A stretch of DNA of 64,000 nucleotides from Teratosphaeria epicoccoides. Its lineage: Eukaryota > Ascomycota > Dothideomycetes > Mycosphaerellales > Teratosphaeriaceae. Positions within the stretch are counted from its first letter, which is position 1. Each line of letters starts with the position of its first letter. The stretch lies in the NCBI GenBank assembly GCA_021401465.1, contig JADDMT010000045.1, positions 62,001 to 126,000 on the forward strand, read 5' to 3'. Below the pieces are notes generated by a model. The model did not search any database. It was not told the DNA's origin and worked only from the letters and a program-made list of their open reading frames with translations. This document shows positions 11,389 to 23,082 of this stretch, one piece after another. Both the position numbers and the translations under genes were made by a program.

Positions 11389-12854
11389 CGACCAAGATAC
11401 GTTGACACGGCCGGATGGAGAGCAGCCTTATTCGGTATGCTTTAGTGCTTACAAGACGAGGTGCAGAGTAAGAGACGACCAGACATTGTAGAAAGTGTAG
11501 ATTAAGGTCGAGTGGTGCACAGCACGGGACCGTGGACCTCTGGTGTATCGAGTCTGATTGGAGTCACGGGCTATGTTGTCCGCCAAGCCCGTCGAGGAAT
11601 CTCATCGGGAGAAGGGCAAGTCAGGCGGAACCACCAACGGAAGTTGTTCAACACGACTATGCAGGTGCTCATCCGGGCATGTGCTGTGACGTACTGGCCG
11701 GTGCAGTCCTTCCGCCACTTAGTCTCAATTCGACAACAGTATGGAGTGCCACCCAGAGCATGGCGTGTACCTGCCGCGATGCAACACCAGTGCGATATCG
11801 CCAACTTGACTGCAACCTTCTTTTCACAAGTGCAACAGGCCGGCCACCATGCCGGAGGCTCGTGGCGATCCGGCCTTCCGTGTCAAGCACCATGAAACAG
11901 AAAGCTCGCCGATCAGCGGTCACGCGATCGAGGACCGCGCGGAGTGCCCAAGACGACTTGAGCCGCGAATCTGCCCGTCCCTCAGCCTCGCCGATCAAGC
12001 AGGCCAAAATTTCTCGAGCAGGGATATGCTTCCTATTCGCGCAGAATGGCTAGAGGTCAAGCGGCAAGAGGCTGAACAAGAATACTCGTAAGCGTGGACG
12101 ACCGCAAGAAACTCTTTCGCTAGCTCGGGCTCCTCGCAGCAGCTGGTCCGTGAAGGGCCCGTCGCCAACACCAAAGCATTTGCTTCCATTCTTCAGCACA
12201 CATTCGCTCACTCAAAGAGCCCAGCTCAGGCCGGCAGGTTGCACTATCGCTGCCAGACTAAGCTTCGCGGCTCTCACGGTTTTCTCAAAAGCATTTAGTG
12301 TCGGCGTGGCGACGCGCATGTGGGACATGAGGTGTTCTTCGGCGTTTGCCGGGTTGTCACGCAAATTACCACAGGCTCCACTTCGGGTGCAATGTCAGCA
12401 GCCGGCCGGTTTGTGTCGCTGAAAGAAACAGCGAGGGGATGGAGACAAGGAACTCGGGATACGTATTCTGACGGTCGTGTTCAACCGCCCAGCATGCGAC
12501 ATTGGTCAAGATAGGATTCGATATTGTAAAAACTGGTGCTTTGTCCTGAGGTCACAACTCGACTCTCTCTCCCGACCGTTCTCTCCGGAGGTCTACCACG
12601 AAAAGAAGCCCCACGCAGAAGGCTCTGAGCGTCTTCTAGGGGCCGCAAATCCTCGCTGCTCCGACAAAAGTGTTCTCGGATCGAGGTTTCGCCCGGGTCA
12701 TGAGCCAGCACCATTGTGACAGTGCTGTACCGGCAGCTGACGCTCGGTGACCCCTGATGTGAAGCTCGGCATAAGTCAGCAGAGTGGAACCACAGTGTGT
12801 TTGGCCAGAACGTGATAGTCTCGAGAAGAAAACGTACTCACCTTGTGCTCGCGC
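11389..12854. other. Gene-poor stretch, no gene recognised
   Basis: The first part is 3' flank of the DUF255 gene. Several short open frames occur on both strands near 11530-12500, one with a good GT donor near 12086, but none has a domain, signal peptide or consistent splicing. I cannot support a gene here. Confidence 0.35.
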
Positions 12855-13145
12855 TCAGGTGCAGTCTGCCCTAAAGTCGCCGCACAGATCCTCCTCCCCG
12901 GAATACCTGCAGCAATATCGTTTCCAGGCGCACATTTCGAACGGAGTGCCAAATTCCTTATAGCACCTGGTGTCGTCGATCATCTTCCCACTGCCGAGGT
13001 CGCAAAGTCTCTTGGTAAGATCTTTGGCTGGCGCGTTGGTGCGGTTGTCATGGCATGTGCAAGTTCTCCTTTCCCCCTTCGGACAGTCGGCGTCGACCAC
13101 GAGAGTCTGCAGGAGCATCAGGATGAAAGCGTTGGTCAAGTACAT
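12855..13145 (-). CDS. Small secreted cysteine-rich protein, candidate effector (10 Cys)
   Basis: A single-exon ORF of 96 residues starts at an ATG (13145) followed by a clear signal peptide, MYLTNAFILMLLQTLVVDA, with cleavage expected before Asp-Cys. The 77-residue mature part holds ten cysteines (as ADC, RRTC, TCH, KRLC, DTRC, FEMC, RYCC, EDLC, ADC-type contexts), an even number suited to five disulphides. It is small, extracellular, dense in Cys and lies in a gene-poor stretch, all features of fungal effectors or antimicrobial proteins. I recognise no family. The neighbour at 14031 is also a small Cys-rich secreted protein but is not obviously a paralogue. Confidence 0.65.
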   Translation of the reverse strand: MYLTNAFILMLLQTLVVDADCPKGERRTCTCHDNRTNAPAKDLTKRLCDLGSGKMIDDTRCYKEFGTPFEMCAWKRYCCRYSGEEDLCGDFRADCT

Positions 13146-14030
13146 CTCGGTGCGCGCGGAGATGGACGCAAGAGAGCACGGCTAGACAGTCAAGGAGGTA
13201 GCATTTGTACAGGCACGACTTTCGGCGGATGCTTTCGGAAGGGTCTGAACACGTTGTCATGCGAGTAGGAATCTGCAACGGCAGCAGCAGCAGGGCGTGC
13301 GGCGATGGCCACCAGATTGAAGACCTGTCCGAAATGAAAATTCACAGTTGCTCCAACTGGGTAGGCAGATTTGACCAGGTCACCCATGCCAAGCCGAAAG
13401 GCCTCTCTGAAAGTCTTTCTGCTAACTCACGGCGATCATAAGTAATGCGCAGCCACGGTTTCTCAAGTGGAAGCGGATGATGGCGGATGGCACATGGCGG
13501 CAACAATTTTGTTTCAGAGAGCTCCAAGCCAGTGCCCTTGTGACCCTGCAGATTCCTCTGGACTGACTGGTATTGTTGTGCGGTGTATTACTTCAACCCA
13601 CAAGGGCAGACCGATGGCCATCACGAAGGTCGATCAATTGACTTGCACAGTGCGGAAGGTTAATCACCGCTCCAGCTATTTCTTCCAGGGATACGGTACT
13701 GTCTCGGAGTCCATGCACCGCCAGAGCATTCTGCCAAGATAATAGATTGGCATCGAAGCAGGGATAAGGTCGACCTCGCCCGCAAAGTTGCGCGGGCCAC
13801 AGTTCTCCAACGGAAAGTGGCAGAAAATAGTGTTACATAGGGATCGATATTCTAGGCGGTGCCGGAATATACCCACCATCTAGATTTAGGGCGGGCTTGT
13901 GGAATAGCTCGGATCTTATGCGAAGTAGCTGTCTAGTTATATGAGAGTCAGTACGTAAGACGGCACTTTCCCCTTGCGAACCAACAGTCCTTCGACACAA
14001 TTGAGGGCGACCATCAGACGCATCGAAAAG
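13146..14030. other. Spacer between two small secreted-protein genes
   Basis: No gene is recognised. The left end should be the promoter of the 10-Cys protein (minus) and the right end that of the 6-Cys protein (plus), so the two genes are divergently arranged. A TATA-like stretch (gttatatga) lies near 13935-13943, about 90 bases before the plus-strand start codon. Confidence 0.35.
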
Positions 14031-14372
14031 ATGAAGCTCACCACGACTGCACTGACCATCCTTGCTTTCACGCATTCTGCTCTCGCCTGGGTATATATCA
14101 CAACCTCAGTGGCCTCCATCCCGACGGTCAGCTGAATCTATAATGCTACATTAGTACTGCGACACCACGCCGGCACCCAACTATGGCGTATGTAAGCATA
14201 GCCCACATGAATCAGGGCCAGATCACCCTTGCGCTCAGGTACTAGTAGACACATCATCAGTAGAGATCGAATGGCACTGACCACGGCATCTAAGGCGTAT
14301 CCATGCCGGAAAGATAACGATTTCTGCACTCCGAGCGCTTATTCGGACCAACCTGCCTCGTGCAGTATCTAG
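14031..14372 (+). CDS. Small secreted cysteine-rich protein in three exons, candidate effector (6 Cys)
   Basis: Exons 14031-14090, 14155-14238 and 14295-14372 join in phase 0 to give 73 residues. The signal peptide is MKLTTTALTILAFTHSALA. The mature part starts WYCDTTPAPNYGVCKHS and continues through DHPCAQ, AYPCRKDNDFC and ends QPASCSI, giving six cysteines. Both introns are GT-AG (64 and 56 nt); the second has a perfect CACTGAC branch site before its acceptor. Read without splicing, the first frame ends after 34 codons, so the gene is invisible as one ORF. The spacing of cysteines and the length are typical of small secreted effectors. No family is recognised. Translation of all three exons without a stop, ending at a natural TAG, is the main support. 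Confidence 0.6.
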
Positions 14373-15695
14373 TTGTGGAAGGGCATCTTCATGGCCTCGG
14401 CGCAGATGAGCGTCAGCGGGTCATGGCGACGGAGACGTGACAGCACAGAGGTGGCGTAGGCATTGGCGAAAGGAGCTCGAGTGAAGAATAGGTGATAGCT
14501 CGCGTGAGCATGTCCGGATCTGGTCGACAAAGCTTCTAGAAAGTTTCTAGGTCGAAGGCTGAAGTCTCTCCAACGTAAGCCTCAGATACTGTACATATTG
14601 CCGAGTGGAGGGTAGGAACTGTACCAAGGGCTGTATGCTCCATCGATGTCGCGATGTTACCAAATCTTTGGCCAACGCTTTTGTACCAGCTCGGTAGATT
14701 TGAAGCGAGCGACTTTTGTACATTTGCCGGGTCATTTGGCCTCTCACATCCGAGATCGAGGCTCAATTTGCAATGGCTGTGTGCTGCAAATAACAGACAC
14801 TGGTGCCACCCAGCACTTGCGGCCATGGCGGCCAGAAAAGACTCTTGAGGCCCTCAATGCACGACGAAGTGCCTTTGCGGTGACTCCAGTCGCCTGCAGA
14901 TGGTGCCGAATGGCTGCTAATTCTGCATCTCCGTCTGCTGCGCTTCTGAAGGAGCTCTGAGTGTGAGTCAAGACTGAGATGAGCAGCTGTTGCCGCGTTG
15001 TCGTTACCGTCTCTGTTAAGAGCGCGGCAGCTTCTGATTGGTCGTGGGCTTGTCTAGGTGCTGATCGCTGCGCCTCTGTACACTCCGCATCACCAGGAAG
15101 CATTCATCGAAATGATCCGGTTTGTCCTAAACAATCTCGAATGGAGTCCACCATCGTGCCAAACGCATCGCCGCAAGCCGGATGATGTACATATCGCCGG
15201 ACTAGGCAGGTATCACACAGAGCTCGGCAAGCCACCAGCCGCGAGAAGACACGACAATGAATCGGATCACCCGCGGGGAGCTCGGAGGGACGCGGCACTG
15301 ATGTCGAGAAGAGAGGGCCAGCGGCAAGCAACACCGCAGTGAAGCGTTCTGTTCTGTGTTGTGGTTGGTCGTACTGTGGCAGCGCGTTGTCCGTTACCGT
15401 GCCAAAGCCTGTGACTGTCGCACAGGTGGTGAAGTAATGTACATATGGTGAGAACCCCAAACTTACTAGCGCGTCATCATGGTGGGGGCGGGGCTGCCAT
15501 TCAAAACGCTTTCACTGCCCAATGTTTTCTTCCTTGCGATAACAAGGAGGCCCGCAGCTCAAAGACAGTAGTACAAGCACAGACACAAGACACCTGGAGT
15601 AGGCCATACATACCACGCTGTCGTCGATATTCAGCCTTGCACCTCTCGCTGACCTGTCACGACAGCTTTCGACGCAAAGAGAAACAACTGTAAAG
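14373..15695. promoter_or_regulatory. Upstream region of GAPDH
   Basis: No gene is recognised in this interval. The last 100 bases before the GAPDH start are pyrimidine-rich on the plus strand (for example around 15600-15665), as is common for strongly expressed fungal housekeeping promoters. The remainder shows only short open frames without features. Confidence 0.4.
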
Positions 15696-17003
15696 ATGGT
15701 CGTCAAGGTGAGCACATTCGGGACTCGAGCTGAAGAGCAAGAACAACATCATTGATCATACAATCAGGTTGGCATCAACGGCTTCGGCCGCATCGGTCGT
15801 ATTGTCTTCCGCAATGCGTTAGTGTCCCGGGGGAACTGGCAAGCAAGAGCATGGCTGATGAAGGCATAGCATCGAGCACGAGGACATCAACATTGTTGCT
15901 GTCAACGATCCCTTCATTGAGCCTCACTACGCTGTAAGTCATCATCGACCGCCGCACATGGTGAACGCTCGGTCATGATGAGACTCAGCCGTCCCTGGAG
16001 ACGTCTCCAGAGGTCTGCACAAAGTGCATCATAGAGTTCCGCTGACCCGCAGCCTTCGCGCAGGCGTACATGCTCAAGTACGACTCCACCCACGGCATCT
16101 TCAACGGCACCATCGAGGTTGACGGCAAGGACTTGATCGTCAACGGCAAGAAGGTCCGCTTCTACACCGAGCGCGACCCGGCCGCCATCCCGTGGTCAGA
16201 GACCGGTGCATACTACATCGTCGAGTCCACTGGTGTGTTCACCACCACTGAGAAGGCCGCGGCTCACTTGAAGGGTGGTGCGAAGAAGGTCGTCATCTCT
16301 GCCCCGTCCGCCGATGCACCAATGTTCGTCATGGGCGTGAACGAGAAAAGCTACAATTCTGGGATCCCTGTCGTGTCCAACGCCTCCTGCACGACCAACT
16401 GCTTGGCCCCACTCGCCAAGGTCATCCACGACAAGTTCACCATCATTGAGGGTCTGATGACCACCATCCACTCTTACACCGCTACTCAGAAGACTGTCGA
16501 TGGTCCTTCTGCTAAGGACTGGCGTGGTGGCCGTACCGCGGCTCAGAACATTATCCCATCCTCGACTGGTGCCGCTAAGGCTGTTGGCAAGGTCATTCCA
16601 GAACTCAACGGCAAGCTCACCGGCATGTCCATGCGTGTGCCGACCAGCAACGTCTCTGTTGTTGACCTGACCTGCCGCATCGAGAAAGGTGCTTCTTATG
16701 ACGAGATTAAGGAGGCCATCAGGCAGGCCGCCAATGGCACCCTCAAGGGTGAGTCGTCATGCTCTGACGAATCCTCATGGCACGTGTTGACTTTTAGCAG
16801 GCATCCTTGCCTACACTGAAGATGACGTCGTCTCTACTGACATGAATGGCAACATCCACAGCTCCATTTTCGACGCTAAGGCCGGTATTTCACTGAACAA
16901 GAACTTCGTGAAGCTTGTCAGCTGGTACGACAACGAATGGGGCTACTCCCGCCGTGTGCTCGACCTCCTGGCCTACATGGCCAAGGTCGACGGTGCCCAC
17001 TAG
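15696..17003 (+). CDS. gpdA: Glyceraldehyde-3-phosphate dehydrogenase
   Basis: Five exons (15696-15707, 15768-15817, 15870-15933, 16064-16748, 16801-17003) give 337 residues, the normal length for this glycolytic enzyme. It oxidises glyceraldehyde 3-phosphate with NAD and phosphate in the cytosol. The NAD-binding start MVVKVGINGFGRIGR is assembled over the first two junctions. The catalytic motif SNASCTTNCLAPLAK contains the active-site Cys near residue 150, and the C-terminal SWYDNEWGYSRRVLDLL is intact. The first coding exon is only 12 nt (MVVK). The interval 15934-16063 is a 130-nt intron. Codon choice is strongly C-ending, consistent with high expression. Confidence 0.97.
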
Positions 17004-18496
17004 GAGCCCATCTCTTCGGCTTCATGTCGAGAGATGAAGGACATGGCGGTTGGCGAAAATGGCGAAAATGGCTTGAGGCCACTCAGCGAGGCATCAAAAG
17101 GTCCAGCGTCGCCAGGGGTCGTGGCAAGGTTTTAGCATGTGACGGAGAGATCAGGATTAGCGGCAGGCATGGTTTTTATGATCATGGCGATGCGAAACCA
17201 AGGATTTGACTTCGTCCATTGTGTTCAGTGACGCTGAAAATGAGATAGACCATGTTTCATCAAACAGAAAAAATTGCGAGTGTCATGTGACCATTTGGTC
17301 AGTCTTGTCCTGGCGGTTACATATAGCAAGTGGCTGAATCATGCTGCTGGACGTTAACGTCAAATCAATGGTCCGCAGCGTCGGCAATTCTGTAGAAATC
17401 GCGCTGTGCGGCTGATTCATGGATAATTATGGCGGTACTGATTCGGCTGAAGCATGATCACTAAGGATTGAGAGGAATTCTGCATGTTCGTACGTCCACC
17501 CGCACTGCGGATGGCAAAAGTTTGAGTGTACCAGGCAGTCAGCCGATGAGCGCAGGGTGGCGGGGGCTCAGATTCACCCTCGGTGCTCACGTCGTTCGAA
17601 TTTGGAGGTAGCCTGTAGGGCGTTTGGTCAGCGGCGTCGGACACCCACTGAACAAATACAGCTGCGCCCGAGTGTTTGTACTGAAATGCTACATGGGAGT
17701 TTGGTCTTGGTATCTAGACAACGCCCCGGCAGCTACGGATTTCCTCACTCATCTGTGCAAATAGTCGGTTTCGTCATGTCCAAGACGGCGCTACTCGAGC
17801 AAAGCAAGAGAGCGTTCGTCTGCAGTGAAAGCGCACTCCTGAGCTGATTACATGTACGACACCTTTTTTCGTACATTGAGTCATTACAATCTCGCACAGG
17901 GGTGAAGATTATTGTTGCTTGGCAGGAACAAGACTTCACCAAGGAACCTTAATGAGAGGCTTAGCGATCTTAGACTCGGGCCGCATCTCAAGGCGATTGA
18001 CTTGTCGACCGCACGTTTCACTGTTTCTATTCGCGTGGCGCTGGACTTACGATAATACCGCAGCTATTGGCTTATGTTAGTGTTGTGTATGGAGACGGTA
18101 TTTGGCGCGGCGCGTTCCGCGATCGCGCTCGAGCTGCATTACGATGTAGTTGACGCACAAAGGAAGCAATCAAGGGTGTCTCAGCTAGACCTCTCGAAGG
18201 ATTTCGATGAAAGGAACGCACCAACGATGAGCGATGCCGATGACCGGTCACTAGAGTATTTTACGAACGCCTCTGAATATGAAGAAGGACCCCGGATTAT
18301 TGGTAACAGGATTGCGCGGCTGTCACCAAGCGCCTCGGACCCTCCACCTCTCCGCTGCCTCACTCCGCGGTAAGAAGTTTCTCCTTTCTACCACGCCATT
18401 CTCTATTGCCACTCTCTGCTCTCCATTCGTTTTGGTACAGCACGCGCGCTCGCTTGACACAGGGCGACGGACAGACACATAGAAGAGCGTGGCGTT
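17004..18496. other. 3' flank of GAPDH and upstream region of the GH76 gene
   Basis: No gene is recognised. A short direct repeat (ggcgaaaat, two copies) follows the GAPDH stop near 17053-17073. Short open frames near 17550-17850 and 18074-18373 have no signal peptide or domain. The right end should hold the promoter of the GH76 gene. Confidence 0.4.
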
Positions 18497-19967
18497 ATGA
18501 GGTTGTCGTCGACGACAGCATGGCTGTCGCTGGGCGCGGTATTGGACACGGCGCATGCGATCACTCTGGACTACACGAACTCGGACTCCATCAAGTCAGC
18601 GGCACAGCAGGTCACGTACGGCATGATGAAGTACTACACCGGCAACGACACAGGCGACGTGCCTGGAAACTTGCCAGATCCATACTACTGGTGGGAAGCG
18701 GGAGCCATGTTCATGACCGTAATTGACTACTGGTATTGTGCGTAATTTTCGGGAAAAGAGCGCAAGCGCGTCGGACTTGGAATAACAATACTGATGCTAG
18801 GCAGACACTGGCGACGCCACCTACAACACCAATACCATCCAAGCCATTGATTGGCAAGCTGGAACCACGGGCAACTTTATGCCCTCCAACCAAACCACCA
18901 CAGAAGGTAACGACGACCAAGTCTTCTGGGCGTTCGCCGCCATGACCGCAGCGGAGCACAACTTTCCGTCTCCAGCCTCTGGATATCCTTCCTGGGTCGC
19001 GATGGCCCAAGCCGTGTTCAACGAGCAGGCGGGTCGATGGGATACTGCCACTTGCAACGGTGGCCTGCGATGGCAAATCTTTCCGACGAACAACGGATAC
19101 GAGTATAGAAATGCCATCAGTAATGGCGGTTTCTTCATGCTTGCATGCCGATTAGCCAGGTACACTGGCAATGACACATACACGGCATGGGCAGAGAAAG
19201 CTTGGGATTGGGTCTACTCAGGTGGCGGGTCTATACTGCTCGACAACTCAACGTACCAGATCAACGATGGCACGTCGGATACACAGAATTGCACGTCGGC
19301 AGATCACACCCAATGGTCATACAACTACGGAGTATACCTTGGGGGACTGGCGTTTCTGTATAATCATACCTCCAACGACACGTGGTTGCCGCATATCCAA
19401 GGCATTCTGAACAAGACACTGAGTACCTTCTTCCCACCAGATATGGGACCACGGATTTTCGTCGAGGTCACCTGCGAGCCGTACGGCACATGCACGACGG
19501 ATGACTGGACTTTCAAAGGGTTCACCACAAGGTGGTTGGCACTGACTGCGCAGCTTGTGCCGAGCGTGGCGGACCAGATATGGCCGTACATTCAGACATC
19601 GGCCAAAGGCGCAGCAGGGCAATGTGACGGTGGCACCGACGGCATTACTTGTGGTTTTGAATGGAATACGACGAAATGGGATGGTACGTATGGTGTGGGT
19701 CAGCAGATGAGTGCATTGTCCGCGATTGGCGCGACTATGTTGGCGCTCGACAACAATGGGTTGGCTGCGCCCTACACGACGGACACTGGCGGCACGTCTG
19801 TCGGTGACCCAACTGCTGGCACCAGTTCGGGCGATGATGGTTCTGGAGAGGGCGCGATCTACACGCGCACGATTACGACAGGTGACAAAGCAGGTGCAGG
19901 TATCCTGACAGCATTGGCGCTTATATTGACTTTGGGTGGGGCTGCTTGGTTGGTGACTGGAGCATAG
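18497..19967 (+). CDS. Mannan endo-1,6-alpha-mannosidase, GH76, Dfg5/Dcw1 type
   Basis: Exons 18497-18737 and 18805-19967 give 467 residues. A signal peptide (MRLSSTTAWLSLGAVLDTAHA) leads into a GH76 domain beginning ITLDYTNSDSIKSAAQQV. The blocks PDPYYWWEAGAMFMTVIDYW, GNDDQVFWAFAAMTAAE (the Asp pair near residue 115 is the catalytic dyad of the family) and NGGFFMLACRLARYTGN are all present. After a Gly/Ser/Thr-rich stretch the C-terminus is hydrophobic (GILTALALILTLGGAAWLV), as for a GPI anchor. Dfg5/Dcw1 proteins act at the plasma membrane and transfer GPI-mannoproteins into the cell-wall glucan. Several N-glycosylation sites are visible. Confidence 0.93.
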
Positions 19968-21249
19968 AGTGCTTCGACCGCATGCGGCATGGCTGGTCAA
20001 GCTGCGACAGTCCATTTGTGAGGCGTTCAAGGTGTCCAGGGAATAGCGACTGAAACCGGCGCTCGTGCAGTTTGGAAGCGTCTGCATTTCGCTGGGACAG
20101 AGAACATCAGAACTGGCAAGGAGACATGGTTGTAAATGTGTATACAAACCGTAGAGCATGATGATTGAAGATTTATGAAGGCCCTGGCGCCGCTCAACCG
20201 TGGTCCATTGGAAGGTGTAAAGGCCGAAGGCTACTGCAATGACAAGAGGATCTGGCCTGGTCTTTTGTTCCAACTCCTTGAATCACGCTTGCGACCAATG
20301 TCCGGGGTGCAGCCAGCCAGAAAAATGCAAGAGGTGAATCCAAAAATGAAGATCAGGCGCCCAGGCCTCATATTCTTTAGTATCCCGGCTGTGATCACGA
20401 CAAAAGTGATCTCTCCGACTTCGAGCGATTAATGTTCGCACACCACCCATACTGGAGTATCTATAGACATGCGGCCCAGCTCTCGATGGCAGAGCGTTGC
20501 GGAGGCGAGAGGCGACCGTGTGCTTTGCTATACTGCAACACCCAAACAATTTTACATCGCAGTTTGCTTGGTCACCCGGAGTCATGCGCAAGCATTTGAA
20601 TCGAGCGCTATGGGTGCGGCCACAGGCGACTGCAACCATGTTCTTGACGCGGAGAATCTCAGCTGTGTCAGATCCGCGGAAATAGGCCTCGATTCTTGCC
20701 CGATATGACGCTGACAGCTTGCTGCTCCGTCTGGTTGCTCAGTGGCACGGCTGACTGCACTCGATGCCTTTGACAGCACCCTGACGATGTTTGACAGCGA
20801 GCGGAGCCCTGGTTGTTGAACAACTGTCCGCCGCTTGGTGGACCACTGGAACTGCCAATCATAGAAGTTGCAGCTGCAGCAGAAGCACAAACGCATCATA
20901 TTGAGCCGAACAGAACTGCTTTCCCATTGCCTGTCGGTGGAGAGTTGCACGCGGTTGCAATGCGGCTTACGAGCCAGTCTGCTACAGTTCACCAACGATC
21001 CTGGTCACTTACAGATTTACCCTTTCCCTGGCATGGCCAAAACGTGCAAATGATATGCACCTGCTTCCTCGTCCGGCCTATGCCGAACTACGAGCCGGCG
21101 AGGAAAGCTTTGGCTTTGCCCCGCGTGCGGGAAAGGTGGAGTCGTGTTCTCGAGATCCACCGCGGAAAGATTCTCACGAAAGATGCGGACGTTGAGCCAT
21201 CAAGGTCTTGGTGAAGTGTGCTGTCGTGTCAGGTAACAGCATAGAAATA
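19968..21249. other. Intergenic region upstream of the MetE-like gene
   Basis: No gene is recognised. A 318-codon minus-strand frame reaching in from the GH76 gene (19317-20273) is antisense to that gene and has no domain. Short plus frames near 20813-21214 lack features. The right end should contain the promoter of the MetE-like gene. Confidence 0.4.
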
Positions 21250-22596
21250 ATGTCGACCGCTCCTCGCAACCCTCCCTTCCGTGCCGGTACGTAGCCGATT
21301 CCACACCGATCATTGATTCTCGAAGAATCTCACTGTCAATTCGCCAATGCTGACTAAGTAAGCAGAGCACATTGGCTCACTTCTGAGACCTCATGAGTTG
21401 GTTCAGAAGCGTTATGCTGTTGCCGACGGTTCGGCGACGAAAGATGAATTGACTCCGATTGAACAGAAGGCCATCAAGGACGTGGTGAAGCTCCAGCAGG
21501 AAGTCGGCATCCGTAGCATTACCAATGGCGAATACTCCAGACACCAGTTCTGGGGTACGTTCTTTGAAACGCTCAATGGAATGGAAGAGATCAACTTGAG
21601 GGAAGGCGGCTATGACCAAAGCATCTTCAGAGCCTACGCACCAGATGTGAAGTCGTTCATGCATGCAAAGACTGTTCCAAATCAGGTCACTGTGGCAGTA
21701 AGCAAGATCTCACACACAGGGACTAGCAGCTTCTTGCCCGAGTTCGAGTATCTCAAGTCTATCGTTCCGAAGGAGAACTGGAAACACATCAAGCTGACTC
21801 TGACGAGCCCGTCATGGTATGTGCTTCCGAGAAGCAAGGGGATGGTCATTGGTTGACAGACTCAAGGTACCACTTCCGCTATGGCCCAAAGAAGGCCTAC
21901 TTGCCAGGCGTCTACCAGAACGACGAAGAGTACTTCGCGGACGTCGCCAAGGCCTACCAGACCGAGCTCAAGATCCTGTACGATGCTGGTCTCCGAAATG
22001 GTCAGGTCGATGACCCCAACTTAGCGTATTTCTGCTCCGACTCTATGCTGCAGGGATGGAAGGCCGACAAGAATAACTTCCAAACCGCTGACGAGCAGTT
22101 CGATGCGTACATCAAATTCTACAACAAGTGCTTTGAGCGGCCTGCAGACTTCCATCTCGGCATTCATTTGTGTAGAGGCAACTACGTTGGATCCAAGCAT
22201 TTCTCCGAGGGCGCATACGACAACATTGCCACCAAGCTCTTCAACGACCTCAACGTGTCAACCTACTACCTCGAGTATGACACACCCCGCGCAGGCGGAT
22301 TCGAGCCTCTGAAGTACCTACCAGAAAACAAGAACGTGGTGATCGGCGCCGTTACGTCCAAATTCGCGGAGCTGGAAGACAAAAAGGAGGTCATCGATCG
22401 CATCCACAAGGCTGCCGACTATGTGGCCGGAGGCTCAAAGCAAAGCAGAGAGCATGCCTTGCAGCAGCTGTCTGTCTCGCCCCAGTGTGGCTTCGCTAGT
22501 CATGCGGAAGGCAACTCGCTTGGCTATGAGGACATGAGGAAGAAGCTGCAGCTGGTGAGGGCTGTCGCCGACGAGGTTTGGCCAGGACAGCCATAA
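21250..22596 (+). CDS. MetE-like protein (cobalamin-independent methionine synthase C-terminal domain)
   Basis: Exons 21250-21286, 21366-21816 and 21867-22596 give 405 residues. The first splice creates FRAEHIGSLLRP, the usual start of stand-alone MetE C-terminal-domain proteins of the YxjG/YxjH type; the second restores SPSWYHFRYGPKKAYLP. Zinc-ligand regions are present: GIHLCRGN near residue 263 (His and Cys) and SPQCGFASHAEGN near residue 369 (Cys). At about half the length of true methionine synthase it lacks the N-terminal domain that helps bind folate. It is therefore probably a thiol methyltransferase or a methionine-cycle side enzyme, not the main methionine synthase. Confidence 0.88.
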
Positions 22597-23020
22597 TCAG
22601 CATCCGAAGCATTAGCATAGGTCGGAAGGATACGGCGGAGGGAGCGGTTTGAATGGCTCAACGAGGTATCAGCTGAGCTTCAATAGCCGACAGCGAGTCA
22701 ATATGTGGTTGCCCATGTAGCCTTGTATGTAAAGGCCAGACTAAGAGGGCGGAAACGCCGAAGTACAATAGCGCGTGATCTCCGTGTCAGAACCGTGGCA
22801 TGATCCAGGTGGTTGTTTTGACATCTTGAGAGTCTGATGCAAAAAGCGCTTGACGTGCAAATACTGAACGCGAGCACGACAGAGGCAGGGTGTCGGAGTT
22901 GGCTATCGGACTGGAATCCTTCGCATGCACGACGCGCAAGCTCCGACATGCAGCTATTCAATGCGGTACCGCAGTGCTAATGAGGGGCTCCTTTGACGAT
23001 CTTCTCGTCAGACGGCTCGC
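22597..23020. other. Intergenic region upstream of the dehydrogenase gene
   Basis: No gene is recognised. The interval carries the 3' flank of the MetE-like gene and the upstream region of the zinc dehydrogenase. Confidence 0.4.
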
Positions 23021-23034
23021 CATATATATATATG
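23021..23034 (+). promoter_or_regulatory. TATA-like palindrome before the dehydrogenase gene
   Basis: The 14 bases catatatatatatg form a perfect inverted repeat of alternating A and T. They end 49 bases before the ATG at 23083. If this is a TATA element, transcription would start downstream of the in-frame ATG at 23047, which favours 23083 as the true start codon. Confidence 0.4.
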
Positions 23035-23082
23035 GGAGAGGTTCATATGAGTATCGTACCGCCACGTTGCATCCAGTCTACC

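Noticed and set aside
12086..12514. Possible spliced gene using a gtaagc donor near 12087
   Set aside because: Several acceptors are possible and none gives a recognisable or clearly protein-like continuation.
19317..20273. 318-codon minus-strand frame
   Set aside because: Two thirds of it are antisense to the GH76 gene; no domain or signal.
23047..23082. Upstream ATG at 23047 as start of the dehydrogenase
   Set aside because: It adds 12 unconserved residues and sits only 13 bases after the TATA-like element.
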